This document shows, one piece after another, positions 9,068 to 18,801 of a stretch of 64,000 bases of DNA (positions are counted from its first letter, which is position 1; every line of letters begins with the position of its first letter). The translations under genes and the position numbers were made by a program. The stretch is taken from contig NZ_LMSE01000002.1 of the NCBI RefSeq assembly GCF_001428065.1, positions 1,208,120 to 1,272,119 of the forward strand. The letters run 5' to 3'. The DNA comes from Nostocoides sp. Soil756. Lineage in GTDB: Bacteria; Actinomycetota; Actinomycetes; Actinomycetales; Dermatophilaceae. The notes beneath the pieces are model-generated. The model was given only the letters and a program-made list of their open reading frames with translations, searched no databases and was not told the origin of the DNA.

Positions 9068-10234
9068 CTACCGCTTCGACCGGGGCGGGCGCTTGGGCTG
9101 GTTGCGCGGACCGCCGCGGGCGTACTGGTGCACGGCGCGCCCGGTGAGGGTCGAGCCCTCCTCGCGCACGGGGGTGCCGCCGGCGCCCACCGGGACGGCG
9201 TCGCCGCCGACGGGTGCCGGACCCTCGTCGTCGCCGGCCGCCTGGACGCGGGCCACCTTGGCCTGGTGGCGCGCGGCCCGCTTGCCCAGCTCGACGACCG
9301 CGTCGTCGCCCCGCCGCAGGGTGACCAGGACGGGGGTGGCGATGAAGATCGAGGAGTACGCGCCGACCATGATGCCGACGAAGAGCACCAGGGACAGGTC
9401 GAGGAGCACGCCCGGCCCGAGGAAGATCGAGCCCACGACCAGGACCGCCGCGATGGGCAGCAGCCCGATGACGGTGGTGTTGATCGAGCGCACCATCGTC
9501 TGGTTGACGGCCAGGTTGGCCGCCTGGGCGTAGGTCATCCGCCCCGTGCCGAAGGCCTCGGTGGTGTTCTCGCGGACCTTGTCGAAGACCACCACCGTGT
9601 CGTAGAGGCTGTAGCCGAGGACGGTGAGGAAGCCGATCATCGTCGCCGGGGTGATCTCGAACCCGCTGAGGGCGTAGATGCCCACCGTGATGGCGAGGTC
9701 GTGCACCAGGGCCACCAGGGCGGCGGCGGCCATCTTCCAGTTGCGGAAGTAGATGCTCAGCATCACCACCACGCCGATGAGGAAGATGATGAGCGCCCGC
9801 AGCGCCTGCTGGCTGACCGAGGCCCCCCACGAGGGCCCGATGAAGGTGGCGCTGACGTCCTGCTCGGAGACCCCGAAGGCCTTCGCCAGCGCTGCGCGCA
9901 CGTCCTGGCTGGCGGTGTCGTCCAGGCGTTCGGTCTGCACCCGCACCGTGTCGTTGCCCACGAGGGTCACGTTGACCCCGTTCTCGCCCTCGGCGGCGCC
10001 GACCGCGTCGCGGGCGATCGCCTCGTAGTCCGAGGGCGCCGAGGTGGTGGCGACCCGGAACTCGGACCCGCCACGGAACTCCAGCCCCAGGTTCAGGCCC
10101 TGGACGGCCAGGCCGAGCGCCGCGACCACCAGCAGCACGAGGGAGACGGCGTAGAAGCGGCGACGCAGGGAGACGACCGGGACCGAGCGCTTCCCGGTGT
10201 AGAGGTCGTTGCCGAAATCCGAGAAGCGGCTCAT
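9068..10234 (-). CDS. secF: Protein translocase subunit SecF
   Basis: 388-residue membrane subunit of the SecDF complex, which uses the proton motive force to help pull secreted proteins across the membrane. It starts MSRFSDFGNDLYTGKRSVPVV, followed by TM1. A periplasmic domain contains the typical LNLGLEFRGGSEF sequence. The C-terminal half has five more TM helices and the family motifs LVHDLAITVGIYALSGFEITPATMIGFLTVLGYSLYDTVVVFDKVREN and MVRSINTTVIGLLP. The C-terminal tail (about 70 residues) is basic and disordered. ATG at 10234 overlaps the secD stop by 4 bp (ATGA). Confidence 0.95.
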   Translation of the reverse strand: MSRFSDFGNDLYTGKRSVPVVSLRRRFYAVSLVLLVVAALGLAVQGLNLGLEFRGGSEFRVATTSAPSDYEAIARDAVGAAEGENGVNVTLVGNDTVRVQTERLDDTASQDVRAALAKAFGVSEQDVSATFIGPSWGASVSQQALRALIIFLIGVVVMLSIYFRNWKMAAAALVALVHDLAITVGIYALSGFEITPATMIGFLTVLGYSLYDTVVVFDKVRENTTEAFGTGRMTYAQAANLAVNQTMVRSINTTVIGLLPIAAVLVVGSIFLGPGVLLDLSLVLFVGIMVGAYSSIFIATPVLVTLRRGDDAVVELGKRAARHQAKVARVQAAGDDEGPAPVGGDAVPVGAGGTPVREEGSTLTGRAVHQYARGGPRNQPKRPPRSKR

Positions 10235-12018
10235 GCTCGGCTCCCTTCGGGCTCACGGACGGCGGGCGGGGCGCTGGTGAACCGCCCCCGGCCGGCGTAC
10301 CGGGTGGTGGTGACCCCCAGTCGGCGCGGGTCCAGGCCCGACCACGGGTGGCCGTCGCGGAAGAACGGCAGGCGGGTCAGCAGGGTCAGCACCGGGTGGG
10401 TGAACCAGAAGACGATGAGGATGTCGATCAGCGTCGTCAGGCCCAGGGTGAAGGCGAAGCCTCGCACGCTCGAGCTGGCCAGCAGGTAGAGCACGATCGC
10501 GGCCAGGAAGTTGACGCCGTCGGCGATCAGGATGGTGCGCTTGGCGCGGCTCCAGGCGGTCTGCACGGCCGAGGCCAGGGAGCGGCCGTCGCGCAGCTCG
10601 TCACGGACCCGCTCGAAGTAGACGATGAAGCTGTCGGCAGTGAACCCGATGGCCACGATGAGGCCGGTGACGCCGGCCATGTCGAGGCGGTAGTTCTGCG
10701 CCCAGCCCAGGACGGTGATGGTCAGGTAGGTGAGCAGCGCCGCGACCACGATCGAGGCGATGGTCACGAACCCGAGCACCCGGTACTGCACCAGCGAGTA
10801 GCCGACGACCAGCAGCAGGCCGATGAGGCCGGCGACCAGGCCGTAGCGCAGCTGCTCGCTCCCGAGGGTCGGGCTGATGTCGACGCTGCTCTGCTCGACG
10901 AACGACAGCGGCAGCGCGCCGAACTTGAGCTGGTCGGCCAGCGCACGCGCTGACTCGATGGTGAAGTTGCCGGTGATGCTGGCCCGGCCGTTGGGGATGG
11001 CCTCGTTGAACTGCGGCGCCACGATGACCTTGGAGTCGAGGGTGGCGGCCAGCTGGTTGCGCGGCGGGGGCAGCGAGACCATGGTGCGGCTGATGTCGGC
11101 GTACTTCTGGGTGCCCACGGCGTCGAAGGACAGCGCGATCTCGACCCGGCTGGTCGGCACCCCCTGCTGGTTGGTCTGGTACCCCGCGGTGGCGTCGCTG
11201 ATGTGGTCGCCGGAGACGACCACCGGGCCCAGGATGTACTTGGCCCCGTCGTCGACCCCGCAGGTCACCAGCGGCTTGTCCGGGTCGTCCTGGATGTTGT
11301 CGAGGGCGCCGGGGTCGGAGCAGTTGAGCGCGGCGAACTGCTGCTGCAGCTCGGGGGTGATCCACGCCAGGTCGGTCGGCCCGTTCGGGGCGCTCGACCC
11401 CGAGGGTGCCGGCGACGGGCTGGCCGCGGGTGACGGGCTGTCGGTCGGCGACGGGCTGGGCGAGGCGGCGGTGAGCGCGTCGTTGACCGCGCTGTTCGAC
11501 GTCGAGGTCGGGGCGGGGCTGGCGGTCGAGCCGGCCGGGGTGCTCGGGCTGGCCGTCGGCGCGCCGGGGGCCGAGACCGAGGGTGCTGCCGACGGGCTGG
11601 CACTGGGGGTGGGCTGCGGGGTGCCTGCGGCCACCGCGAGCACGGGGCGGAACTGCATCTGCGAGGACTTGCTGATGGCGTCGCGGACCGCCTGGGTCGG
11701 GATCTCGGGGATGCTGACCACGATGTTGCGGTCGCCCTGGGTGGTGACCTCGGCGCCGGAGACGCCGTTGGAGTCGACGCGCTGGACGATGATGTCGCGG
11801 GCCTGGTTCAGCTGGGCCGCCGAGATGCTCTGCCCGGAGTTGCCGCGCGGCTCCAGGATGATCTGGGTGCCGCCCTTGAGGTCGAGGCCGAGCTTGGGGG
11901 TGAGCTGCCCGTTGCTCCAGACGATGGAGCCGGCGAGCAGGCCGCCGAGCGCCACGACGAGCACGGTGAGGGCGGTGAGCGCGCGGCGCGCGAGGGTCTT
12001 CGGGGGGGTGGCCGCCAT
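10231..12018 (-). CDS. secD: Protein translocase subunit SecD with long Pro/Ala/Ser insert
   Basis: 595-residue SecD, partner of SecF. TM1 lies at residues 12-34. The signature GLDLKGGTQIILEP follows, then a periplasmic domain and a C-terminal block of five TMs with VTGLIVAIGFTADSFIVYFERVRDELRDGRSL and TLIDILIVFWFTHPVLTLL. Residues about 131-214 form an 84-residue segment of almost only Pro, Ser, Ala and Thr, inserted in the periplasmic domain before DLAWITPELQQQF. Cys pairs flank the following region (LNCSDPG and LVTCGVDDG). The start is ATG at 12018, one base after the yajC stop. Confidence 0.95.
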   Translation of the reverse strand: MAATPPKTLARRALTALTVLVVALGGLLAGSIVWSNGQLTPKLGLDLKGGTQIILEPRGNSGQSISAAQLNQARDIIVQRVDSNGVSGAEVTTQGDRNIVVSIPEIPTQAVRDAISKSSQMQFRPVLAVAAGTPQPTPSASPSAAPSVSAPGAPTASPSTPAGSTASPAPTSTSNSAVNDALTAASPSPSPTDSPSPAASPSPAPSGSSAPNGPTDLAWITPELQQQFAALNCSDPGALDNIQDDPDKPLVTCGVDDGAKYILGPVVVSGDHISDATAGYQTNQQGVPTSRVEIALSFDAVGTQKYADISRTMVSLPPPRNQLAATLDSKVIVAPQFNEAIPNGRASITGNFTIESARALADQLKFGALPLSFVEQSSVDISPTLGSEQLRYGLVAGLIGLLLVVGYSLVQYRVLGFVTIASIVVAALLTYLTITVLGWAQNYRLDMAGVTGLIVAIGFTADSFIVYFERVRDELRDGRSLASAVQTAWSRAKRTILIADGVNFLAAIVLYLLASSSVRGFAFTLGLTTLIDILIVFWFTHPVLTLLTRLPFFRDGHPWSGLDPRRLGVTTTRYAGRGRFTSAPPAVREPEGSRA

Positions 12019-12019
12019 G

Positions 12020-12298
12020 TCAGGCCACCTCGCCCGAGCGCATGCCGATGGCGCGCCGGTCGAACCGCAGGACCGTGCCGGAGCCGACGTCGAGGGTCGC
12101 GACCTTGTCGTCGAGGGCGGTGATCGTCCCGTAGAGGCCCGATGTGGTCACGACCTCGTCACCCACCTCGAGGGAGGACTGCAGGGTCTGCACCTGCTGG
12201 GCCCGCTTGCGCTGGGTGAAGAACATCCACAGGATGAGCAGGAACGGCAGTCCCAGGATGAGCAGGTAGGCGAGGCCGGAGCCGGAGCCTTGAGACAT
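12020..12298 (-). CDS. yajC: Preprotein translocase accessory subunit YajC
   Basis: 92-residue inner-membrane protein associated with SecDF. One TM helix lies at residues about 8-26 (LAYLLILGLPFLLILWMFF). The conserved QRKRAQQVQTLQSSLEVGDEVVTTSGLYGTI and a small beta domain follow. An open frame extends 32 codons upstream, but ATG at 12298 (MSQGSGSG) gives the normal family length and starts just before the TM segment. The gene is followed at once by secD. About 130 bp separate it from ruvB upstream, so it probably has its own promoter. Confidence 0.92.
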   Translation of the reverse strand: MSQGSGSGLAYLLILGLPFLLILWMFFTQRKRAQQVQTLQSSLEVGDEVVTTSGLYGTITALDDKVATLDVGSGTVLRFDRRAIGMRSGEVA

Positions 12299-12429
12299 CG
12301 GTGTTGGTCCTTCGGAACGGGTGCGCCCCGCGGGGGCGTGGGATCGGCCCGGACGCGCCGGGCCGAGGACCCACTGTAGGCGAGAGCCGGACACCCCACC
12401 AACGAACCGCCCGGTCCCGGCGTGCCCCG

Positions 12430-13551
12430 TCAGGTGCCGAAACGTCCCGGTCCCTCGTCCTCGAGCGGCAGTGCCCCCTGGTGCGCCTGGTGCTGCGGGA
12501 CGGGCAGGCCGAGGTGGCGCCAGGCGGCCGCCGTCGCGGCCCGACCGCGGGGGGTACGCAGGATGTAGCCCTCGCGCACCAGGTAGGGCTCGGCCACCGT
12601 CTCGACGGTGTCGGACTCCTCCCCCACCGCCACCGCGAGCGTCGACAGGCCCACCGGCCCACCGCCGAACCTCCGGCAGAGGGCCTCGAGGACGGCCCGG
12701 TCGAGGCGGTCGAGGCCGGCCTCGTCGACATCGAAGAGGGCCAGTGCCTCGCGGGCGGCGTGCCGGTCGACCCAGCCCTCGCCGTGGACCTGGGCCCAGT
12801 CACGGACGCGGCGCAGCAGCCGGTTGGCGATGCGCGGGGTGCCGCGCGAACGACCTGCGATCTCGTGCACGCCGGGGGCGTCGGCCTGGACCCCGAGCAG
12901 CCCGGCGGAGCGGTGCAGGATCGTGACGAGGTCGGCGACGTCGTAGAAGTCGAGGTGCCCGGTGAAGCCGAACCGGTCACGCAACGGGGCGGGCAGCAAC
13001 CCCGCGCGGGTGGTGGCGCCGACGACCGTGAACGGGGGCAGCTCGAGCGGGATGGCCGTGGCCCCGGGCCCCTTGCCCACGACCACGTCGACCCGGAAGT
13101 CCTCCATGGCGAGGTAGAGCATCTCCTCAGCCGAGCGGCTCATCCGGTGGATCTCGTCGAGGAAGAGCACCTCGCCCTCGTCGAGGCTGGACAGGACGGC
13201 GGCGAGGTCACCCGCGTGCTGGATGGCCGGGCCGCTGGTGATCCGCAGCGGCCGCTCGAGCTCGGCGGCCACGATCATGGCGAGGGTCGTCTTGCCCAGG
13301 CCGGGGGGCCCCGAGAGCAGGACGTGGTCGGGCGGGCTGCCGCGGCGCCGCGCGGCCTCGAGCACCAGGCCGAGCTGCTCGCGCACCCGCGGCTGGCCGG
13401 GGAACTCGCTGAGCCGGCGGGGGCGCAGGGCAGCCTCGACCGCCCGCTCGTCGTCGCTGCCGGCGGGGTCGACCACGCGGGCCGTGGCGTCGAGCGAGCC
13501 GTCGGCCTCACGGACCTCGCTGAGGAAGCCGCCCGGCGGCTGGGCGCTCAT
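12430..13551 (-). CDS. ruvB: Holliday junction branch migration ATPase RuvB
   Basis: 373-residue AAA+ hexameric motor that drives branch migration with RuvA. Walker A is [11 protein letters not shown], Walker B is LFLDEIHRM, sensor 1 is [11 protein letters not shown], and the arginine-finger/sensor region is APLRDRFGF. The C-terminal winged-helix part contains [24 protein letters not shown] and [17 protein letters not shown]. The start is ATG at 13551, overlapping the ruvA stop by 4 bp. N- and C-terminal extensions are short and poorly conserved. Confidence 0.96.
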   Translation of the reverse strand: MSAQPPGGFLSEVREADGSLDATARVVDPAGSDDERAVEAALRPRRLSEFPGQPRVREQLGLVLEAARRRGSPPDHVLLSGPPGLGKTTLAMIVAAELERPLRITSGPAIQHAGDLAAVLSSLDEGEVLFLDEIHRMSRSAEEMLYLAMEDFRVDVVVGKGPGATAIPLELPPFTVVGATTRAGLLPAPLRDRFGFTGHLDFYDVADLVTILHRSAGLLGVQADAPGVHEIAGRSRGTPRIANRLLRRVRDWAQVHGEGWVDRHAAREALALFDVDEAGLDRLDRAVLEALCRRFGGGPVGLSTLAVAVGEESDTVETVAEPYLVREGYILRTPRGRAATAAAWRHLGLPVPQHQAHQGALPLEDEGPGRFGT

Positions 13552-14162
13552 CGGCGCATCTCGCGCAGCGCCAGGCGCAGGTAGGTGGCGACGTCGGCGT
13601 CCGCGGGCGCGCTGCCGGCGACCCGCTCGACGGCATCGGCCGCCTGCTTGCTGCTCCACCCGAGGCCGACCAGGGCGTCGGAGACCTGCTCGCGCCAGGG
13701 CTCGCCGGACCCGGCGCCGCCCGACGTGGCCGCCCCGCCAGGGGTCGTGCCGGTGCCGTGCAGCGCGGCCACCTTGTCCTTGAGCTCGAGCACCAGCCGC
13801 TGGGCCGACTTGGCACCGATGCCGGGGATGGTGGTGAGGGCCTTGGCGTCGCCGCGCGCGAGGGCGCCGGCCAGCTCGTCGGGGCCCATCACCGAGAGCA
13901 TCGCCAGCGCCAGGCGCGGCCCGACCCCCGAGACGGTCTGCACCGTTTCGAACATGTCCCGTTCGGAGGTGGCACCGAAGCCGTAGAGGGTGAGGGAGTC
14001 CTCGCGGACGACGAGGCTGGTGGCCAGGCTCGCCTCCTGCCCGCGACGGCATCCGGAGGCGGTCGCGGGGGTGGTGTGCACGAGCATCCCCACGCCCCCG
14101 ACCTCGACGACGACGTGGTCGAGACCGACGTGGCCGACCGGGCCGCGGACCGAGGCGATCAT
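13548..14162 (-). CDS. ruvA: Holliday junction DNA helicase subunit RuvA
   Basis: 204-residue junction-recognition protein that loads RuvB. It begins [25 protein letters not shown]. The two helix-hairpin-helix elements are present ([16 protein letters not shown] and [20 protein letters not shown]). A Gly/Thr/Ala linker leads to the C-terminal RuvB-binding domain ([24 protein letters not shown]). ATG at 14162 overlaps ruvC by 4 bp. Upstream extensions of the frame are antisense noise. Confidence 0.95.
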   Translation of the reverse strand: MIASVRGPVGHVGLDHVVVEVGGVGMLVHTTPATASGCRRGQEASLATSLVVREDSLTLYGFGATSERDMFETVQTVSGVGPRLALAMLSVMGPDELAGALARGDAKALTTIPGIGAKSAQRLVLELKDKVAALHGTGTTPGGAATSGGAGSGEPWREQVSDALVGLGWSSKQAADAVERVAGSAPADADVATYLRLALREMRR

Positions 14163-14671
14163 CGGCGCGCCGCCTCGGCCAGGGCCGTGAGCCGCGCGCT
14201 CTGCGCCCCACGCCAGGAGTGGCAGATGGCCAGGGCGAGGGCGTCGGCGGCATCGGCCGGTCTCGGCGGTGCGTCGAGCCCGAGGATGCGGGTGACCATG
14301 GCGGTGACCTGCACCTTGTCGGCCCGGCCGCTGCCGGTGACCGCGGCCTTGACCTCGGTGGGGGTGTGGAACACGACCGGGAGGCCGCGGCGGGCGGCCG
14401 CGAGCAGCGCCACCGCGGTGGCGTGGGCGGTGGTCATCACGGTGGCGACGTTGACATCGGCGAAGACCCGCTCGATGGCCACGACCTCGGGGTCGTAGCG
14501 CTCGAGCCACGCCTGCACCTCCTGCTCGAGGTAGAGCAGCCGGGCGCCGGGCTCGGCATCACCGGGCGTGCGCACCACCCCCACGGCCACCATCACGGCC
14601 TTGCCGGGCCGGCCGTCGACGACGCCGAGGCCGCACCGGGTGAGGCCGGGGTCGACACCGAGGACGCGCAC
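14159..14671 (-). CDS. ruvC: Crossover junction endodeoxyribonuclease RuvC
   Basis: 170-residue Holliday junction resolvase. Acidic catalytic residues are recognisable: Asp7 in [14 protein letters not shown], the Glu in [16 protein letters not shown], and the paired Asps in [17 protein letters not shown] at 14671 was preferred to a start 42 bp upstream because AGGAG lies just before it and the protein then begins exactly at the family's first strand. It is the first gene of a tightly overlapping ruvC-ruvA-ruvB set, about 90 bp after yebC. Confidence 0.94.
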   Translation of the reverse strand: MRVLGVDPGLTRCGLGVVDGRPGKAVMVAVGVVRTPGDAEPGARLLYLEQEVQAWLERYDPEVVAIERVFADVNVATVMTTAHATAVALLAAARRGLPVVFHTPTEVKAAVTGSGRADKVQVTAMVTRILGLDAPPRPADAADALALAICHSWRGAQSARLTALAEAARR

Positions 14672-14761
14672 GATCGTCTCCTCCGGGGGGTAGAACACCT
14701 GTTCGGAGACCACGCTACGGGAGGACGGTCGGCCCGCACCGCAGCGACACGCCCCGCCGGC

Positions 14762-15523
14762 TCAGTCCTCGGAGTCCTCGAGCTGGGCCAGCACGTCGTC
14801 GGGGATGTCGCCGTTGGCGAAGACGTCCTGGACGTCGTCGGAGTCCTCGAGGGCCTCGACGACGCGGATCATCTTGCGGGCGCCCTCGAGGTCGAGGGGC
14901 ACCTGGAGGTTCGGCACCCACGACGCCTCGGCCGAGTCGTAGTCGACACCGGCCTCCTGCAGGGCGGTGCGCACCGCGACGAAGTCGGTGGCCTCGGACA
15001 CGATCTGCCACGAGTCCCCGTGGTCGTTGACCTCCTCGGCGCCGGCGTCGAGGACGATCTCGAGCAGCTCGTCCTCGGAGCGCTCGGACTTGGGGACGAC
15101 CACCACGCCCTTGCGGTCGAAGACGTAGCTGACCGAGCCGGGGTCGGCCAGGGCGCCGCCGTTGCGGGTGAGCGCGGTCCGGACCTCGGCCGCGGCACGG
15201 TTGCGGTTGTCGGTGAGGCACTCGATGAGGACGGCCACCCCACCGGGCGCGTACCCCTCGTAGGTGATGGTCTCCCAGTCGGCACCGCCGGCGGTGGCCC
15301 CCGACCCGCGCTTGACCGCGTTGTCGATGTTGTTGTTGGGGACCGAGGACTTCTTGGCCTTCTGGATCGCGTCGTACAGCGTCGGGTTGCCCGAGATGTC
15401 ACCGCCGCCCGAGCGGGCCGCGACCTCGATGTTCTTGATGAGCTTGGCGAAGAGCTTGCCGCGCTTGGCGTCGATCGCCGCCTTCTTGTGCTTGGTGGTC
15501 GCCCACTTGGAGTGGCCGCTCAT
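14762..15523 (-). CDS. yebC: YebC/PmpR family protein
   Basis: 253-residue protein of the YebC/TACO1 family, described in other bacteria as transcriptional regulators and more recently as factors aiding translation of difficult motifs. The N-terminus [30 protein letters not shown] is diagnostic, followed by [36 protein letters not shown] and a C-terminal [14 protein letters not shown] at 15523 was chosen although the frame is open far upstream. The position upstream of ruvC and downstream of pdxT is conserved across actinobacteria. Confidence 0.95.
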   Translation of the reverse strand: MSGHSKWATTKHKKAAIDAKRGKLFAKLIKNIEVAARSGGGDISGNPTLYDAIQKAKKSSVPNNNIDNAVKRGSGATAGGADWETITYEGYAPGGVAVLIECLTDNRNRAAAEVRTALTRNGGALADPGSVSYVFDRKGVVVVPKSERSEDELLEIVLDAGAEEVNDHGDSWQIVSEATDFVAVRTALQEAGVDYDSAEASWVPNLQVPLDLEGARKMIRVVEALEDSDDVQDVFANGDIPDDVLAQLEDSED

Positions 15524-15695
15524 GAACGCTCCCTCAGACTCTGTACCCGGTGGCGGCGGGGTCCGGCGGACCCGGCTGGATCGCCACCCACCTCGGGGGA
15601 CGCCCCGGCGGGGTCCGCTCCCGCGCGGCGTCGATCCTACCCGCGCGGTCCCGGAGTCCCCGACGCGCCGGGGTGCCCCCTCGGGTCGGCCTCGG

Positions 15696-16316
15696 TCACT
15701 CTCCCCGGCGGGCGGCCTGCACCATGTCGACGAACAGCCGGTGCAGCCGGTGGTCGCCGGTGACCTCGGGGTGGAAGGAGGTGACCAGCAGCGCGCCCTG
15801 GCGGGCGGCCACGATGCGGCCGGCGGCGGGGCCGGTCTCGACGCGGGCCAGCACCTCGACGGCGGGGCCGGCCTCCTCCACCCAGGGGGCGCGGATGAAG
15901 ACGGCCCGTACCGGCTCGCCGCCCACCTCGCGGATGTGCAGGTCCTCCTCGAAGGAGTCGACCTGGCGGCCGAAGGCGTTGCGGCGCACGAGGATGTCCA
16001 TCCCGCCGAGGGTCTGCTGGCCGGCGGCACCGTCGGCCAGGCGGTCGGCGAGCAGGATCATCCCGGCGCAGGAGCCGTACACGGGCAGGCCGGCCGCGAT
16101 GCGCGCGCGCAGGGGCTCCTGGAGGTCGAAGGCGCGCACGAGCTTGTCGATGGTGGTCGACTCGCCGCCGGGCACGACCAGCCCGTCGACGGCCTCGACC
16201 TCGGCCGGGCGGCGCACGGTGACGGCCCGCGCCCCGCCGCGCTCGAGAGCCACGAGGTGCTCGCGGACGTCGCCCTGGACGGCCAGGACCCCGACGACGG
16301 GTGCGGTGGTGGTCAC
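15696..16316 (-). CDS. pdxT: Pyridoxal 5'-phosphate synthase glutaminase subunit
   Basis: 206-residue glutaminase that feeds ammonia to PdxS for PLP synthesis. It has the class I amidotransferase triad: Cys83 in [14 protein letters not shown], and His and Glu in [13 protein letters not shown]. The family signature [15 protein letters not shown] is present near residue 50. GTG at 16316 starts the protein directly at [14 protein letters not shown]. Its partner pdxS is about 3 kb upstream at 19337-20239; in most actinobacteria the two are adjacent. A 172-bp GC-rich gap separates it from yebC. Confidence 0.95.
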   Translation of the reverse strand: MTTTAPVVGVLAVQGDVREHLVALERGGARAVTVRRPAEVEAVDGLVVPGGESTTIDKLVRAFDLQEPLRARIAAGLPVYGSCAGMILLADRLADGAAGQQTLGGMDILVRRNAFGRQVDSFEEDLHIREVGGEPVRAVFIRAPWVEEAGPAVEVLARVETGPAAGRIVAARQGALLVTSFHPEVTGDHRLHRLFVDMVQAARRGE

Positions 16317-16355
16317 GGCCACCGATGCTACGGCGACCCTGCCTAGGCTGCGGGG

Positions 16356-16892
16356 GTGGGTACCTCCTCCGACGTGGCGCTGCGTGAGCGCCGGCCCGAC
16401 GACCTGCCCCGCCTCGTGGAGGTGCTCACCGCGCAGCAGGCCGACAGCGGCTACCCGGTGCGCTGGCCGCTGCCGTTCCCGGTGGAGGACTTCGTGGTGC
16501 GCGCGGGCGAGCTCGGCGCGTGGGTGGCGGAGATCGAGGGGGTCGTGGCCGGGCACGTGGCGCTGCTGCACCCGGCATCCGGCTGGGAGGCCGATGCGTT
16601 CGCCGAGGCCATGGACCTATCGGCGGAGCGGATGGCGACGATGTCGACGCTGTTCGTCGACGCGCAGCGACGGGGCGCCGGCATCGGGACGCGGCTGATC
16701 GACGTCGCGGTGGCGCACGCGCGGGCGCTGGGTAGGGTCCCCGTGCTCGACGTGGTCCAGGAGCACTCCCCGGCCGCCGCCCTCTACCGCCGGCGGGGCT
16801 GGCGCGTGGTCGGCCAGGCCCGTCCGCACTGGCTCCCGGCCGACCGCGAGCCGGTCCTGCTGATGACCCTCGACGACCCGGTGGGCGGCTGA
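16356..16892 (+). CDS. GNAT family N-acetyltransferase
   Basis: 178-residue acetyltransferase of the GNAT superfamily with unknown substrate. The N-terminal [22 protein letters not shown] is followed by the acetyl-CoA-binding motif A region [28 protein letters not shown]. The end is [27 protein letters not shown]. The start is GTG at 16356. It is transcribed divergently from pdxT (39-bp spacer). A GC-rich palindrome (CCGCCGCGGCGG) just after the stop could be a terminator. The repeat-rich spacer begins directly downstream. Confidence 0.85.
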   Translation: MGTSSDVALRERRPDDLPRLVEVLTAQQADSGYPVRWPLPFPVEDFVVRAGELGAWVAEIEGVVAGHVALLHPASGWEADAFAEAMDLSAERMATMSTLFVDAQRRGAGIGTRLIDVAVAHARALGRVPVLDVVQEHSPAAALYRRRGWRVVGQARPHWLPADREPVLLMTLDDPVGG

Positions 16893-16907
16893 CCCGCCGC
16901 GGCGGCG

Positions 16908-17049
16908 GGGACGGGGCCGCTGGCGGGCCCCGAGCCGGCGCGGGTGCGGGGACGGGGCCGCTGGCAAGCCCCGAGCCGGCGCGCAGGCGGGGGCGGCGCC
17001 GCTGTCGAGCTCCGAGCCGGCGCGCACCGCTGGCGAGCCCCGAGCAGGC
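16908..17049. repeat. About 41-bp direct repeats, three copies plus a fragment
   Basis: Degenerate direct repeats with core GCCGCTGGC...CCCCGAGCCGGCGCG. The GCCGCTG element recurs at 16916, 16957 and 16998 (exact 41-bp spacing), with a shortened copy near 17026. No coding potential was recognised. This is the first of three repeat families that fill the 640-bp gene-free interval between the GNAT gene and kynU. Confidence 0.75.
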
Positions 17050-17068
17050 GGCAGGTGTCGCGCAGGAA

Positions 17069-17245
17069 GGTCCGGATGCTCCGGTTCCTGAGCCACCCCG
17101 TCTGCTCCCCCCGTGGAGCACATGGACGGATGCTCCGATCGGTGGGCCACGACGGACGCCACTCCCGGCCCGCGTCTCGGAGCACCTGTGGGGATGCTCC
17201 GGATGTCGAGCCGTGGGGTGGCCCGGGATCGGGAGCATCCGGACC
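17069..17245. repeat. Dispersed GGATGCTCC elements including an exact inverted pair
   Basis: GGTCCGGATGCTCC at 17069-17082 is matched exactly in inverse by GGAGCATCCGGACC at 17232-17245, with weaker similarity continuing beyond both. Two more GGATGCTCC copies lie near 17128 and 17192. The pair could fold a long-range stem enclosing about 150 bp, or mark the ends of an inserted element. No ORF with recognisable product lies between them. Confidence 0.65.
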
Positions 17246-17262
17246 TCTCCGGCAGACACCCC

Positions 17263-17480
17263 CTCTGGCCGCCGATCCTCGGACCCACCTCTGTCCGCCG
17301 ACCCTCGGACCCACGCCGCCTCCGCCCCTCCACCCTGCGGACCCCTCCCTCTGCTCGCCGACGCTCGGACCCACGCCGCCCCTGCCCCTCCACCCTGCGG
17401 ACCCCTCCCTCTGCCCGGCGAATCTCGGACCCGCCGCCCCTGCCCATTCGCCCTACGGACCCCTGGCTCTGCCCGCCGGC
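17263..17480. repeat. 60-bp tandem repeat array
   Basis: Tandem copies with period 60 bp. 17301-17360 and 17361-17420 differ at only a handful of positions. A third copy from 17421 is about 59 bp and more diverged, and partial copies flank both ends. The unit contains CTCGGACCCACGCCGCC, CCACCCTGCGGACCCCTCC and CTCTGC. The repeats keep a frame open on both strands, but the result is low-complexity and resembles no protein. There are no CRISPR-like conserved repeat/unique spacer features. Confidence 0.8.
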
Positions 17481-17538
17481 CCTCGGACCCCGCTCGCCCC
17501 CGAGGCGCCCACCGCCCTCCACCCGCTAGCGTCGTGCC

Positions 17539-18777
17539 ATGTCGTCAGCGCTGATGGACCGGGCCCGCGGGCTCGACACCGAGCACGCCGCCACCGACCT
17601 GCGCGGCCGCTTCCGCCTCCCGGCCGGGCTGGTCTACCTCGACGGCAACTCCCTCGGTGCGCTGCCCGTCGGCGTGGCCGAGGCCGTGGCCGACGTCGTG
17701 CACCGCCAGTGGGGCAACCGCCTCATCGCCAGCTGGAACGAGGCCGACTGGTGGGGCGCCCCGACCCGCGTCGGCGACCGCATCGGCGCGCTCGTGGGGG
17801 CCGGCGAGGGCCAGGTCGTCTGCACCGACTCGACCACCGTGAACCTCTACAAGTGCGTCGTCGCGGCCGCGCGGATGCGCCCCGGGCGGCGGGTCGTCCT
17901 CACCGACCCCGCCTCCTTCCCGACCGACCTCTACGTGACCCGGGCTGCGGCCCGCGACGCCGGGCTGACCGTCGAGCTCGTCACCCCCACCGACGCCCCG
18001 GCCCGCATCGCTGCGCTCGGCGACGACCTGGCCCTGGTCTCCTACAGCTCGGTCGACTACCGCACCGGCGAGCTCTGGGACCTGGCCGCCATCACCGAGG
18101 CCGCGCACGCCGTCGGCGCCCTGGCGTGCTGGGACCTCTGCCACTCCGCCGGCGTGCTGGAGGTGGGCCTCGACGAGCACGGCGCGGACCTGGCCGTGGG
18201 CTGCGGCTACAAGTACCTCAACGGCGGCCCCGGGGCCCCGGCCTTCCTCTACGTCGCCCGACGCCACCAGGACGACTTCGACCAACCGCTGTCGGGATGG
18301 AACGGGCACGCCACCCCGTTCGCGATGGCCCCCGAGTTCACGCCCGCCCCCGGCATCGCCCGCGGACGGGTCGGCACGCCACCGCTGCTCTCGATGCTCT
18401 CGCTCGAGGCCGCGCTGCACGCGTACGACGCCGTCCGGGTCGCCGACCTGCGCACGCGCTCGCTCTCGCTCACCGCGTTCTTCCTCGAGTGCCTCGATGC
18501 CCTCGCGCCAGAGGTCGAGGTCGTCACCCCGCGCGAGCCCGGCCGCCGCGGCTCGCAGGTGAGCCTGCGGCATCCGGCCGCCTACGCGGTGGTGCAGGCG
18601 CTCATCGCGCGCGACGTCGTCGGCGACTTCAGGGAGGCCGACATCGTGCGCCTCGGCTTCGCGCCGATGTACCTCTCGCACGTCGACGTCGTCCGCGCGG
18701 CCGAGCACCTGCGGGCCGTCCTCGACGGCCGTGAGTACGAGCGCCCCGAGTTCGCGCGCCGCGCCACGGTGACCTGA
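17539..18777 (+). CDS. kynU: Kynureninase
   Basis: 412-residue PLP enzyme of tryptophan catabolism that cleaves kynurenine to anthranilate and alanine. Recognisable are [12 protein letters not shown], the [20 protein letters not shown] stretch, the cofactor Asp region [15 protein letters not shown] with [10 protein letters not shown], and the PLP lysine in [20 protein letters not shown] (Lys225). The start is ATG at 17539 after the repeat region. No other kynurenine-pathway gene is near, and the only neighbour on this strand is a GNAT gene. It is likely an insertion into the ancestral pdxS-pdxT interval. Confidence 0.93.
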   Translation: MSSALMDRARGLDTEHAATDLRGRFRLPAGLVYLDGNSLGALPVGVAEAVADVVHRQWGNRLIASWNEADWWGAPTRVGDRIGALVGAGEGQVVCTDSTTVNLYKCVVAAARMRPGRRVVLTDPASFPTDLYVTRAAARDAGLTVELVTPTDAPARIAALGDDLALVSYSSVDYRTGELWDLAAITEAAHAVGALACWDLCHSAGVLEVGLDEHGADLAVGCGYKYLNGGPGAPAFLYVARRHQDDFDQPLSGWNGHATPFAMAPEFTPAPGIARGRVGTPPLLSMLSLEAALHAYDAVRVADLRTRSLSLTAFFLECLDALAPEVEVVTPREPGRRGSQVSLRHPAAYAVVQALIARDVVGDFREADIVRLGFAPMYLSHVDVVRAAEHLRAVLDGREYERPEFARRATVT

Positions 18778-18801
18778 GCGGCCGACCGGCGAGCGGGGCG
18801 G

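Noticed and set aside
17263-17480. CRISPR array
   Set aside because: The 60-bp units are continuous degenerate tandem repeats with no unique spacers and no cas genes nearby.
16617-17522. Open frames of 140-300 codons on both strands through the repeat region
   Set aside because: They are kept open by GC-rich repeats, give low-complexity Arg/Pro/Gly sequence and partly overlap the GNAT gene in antisense.
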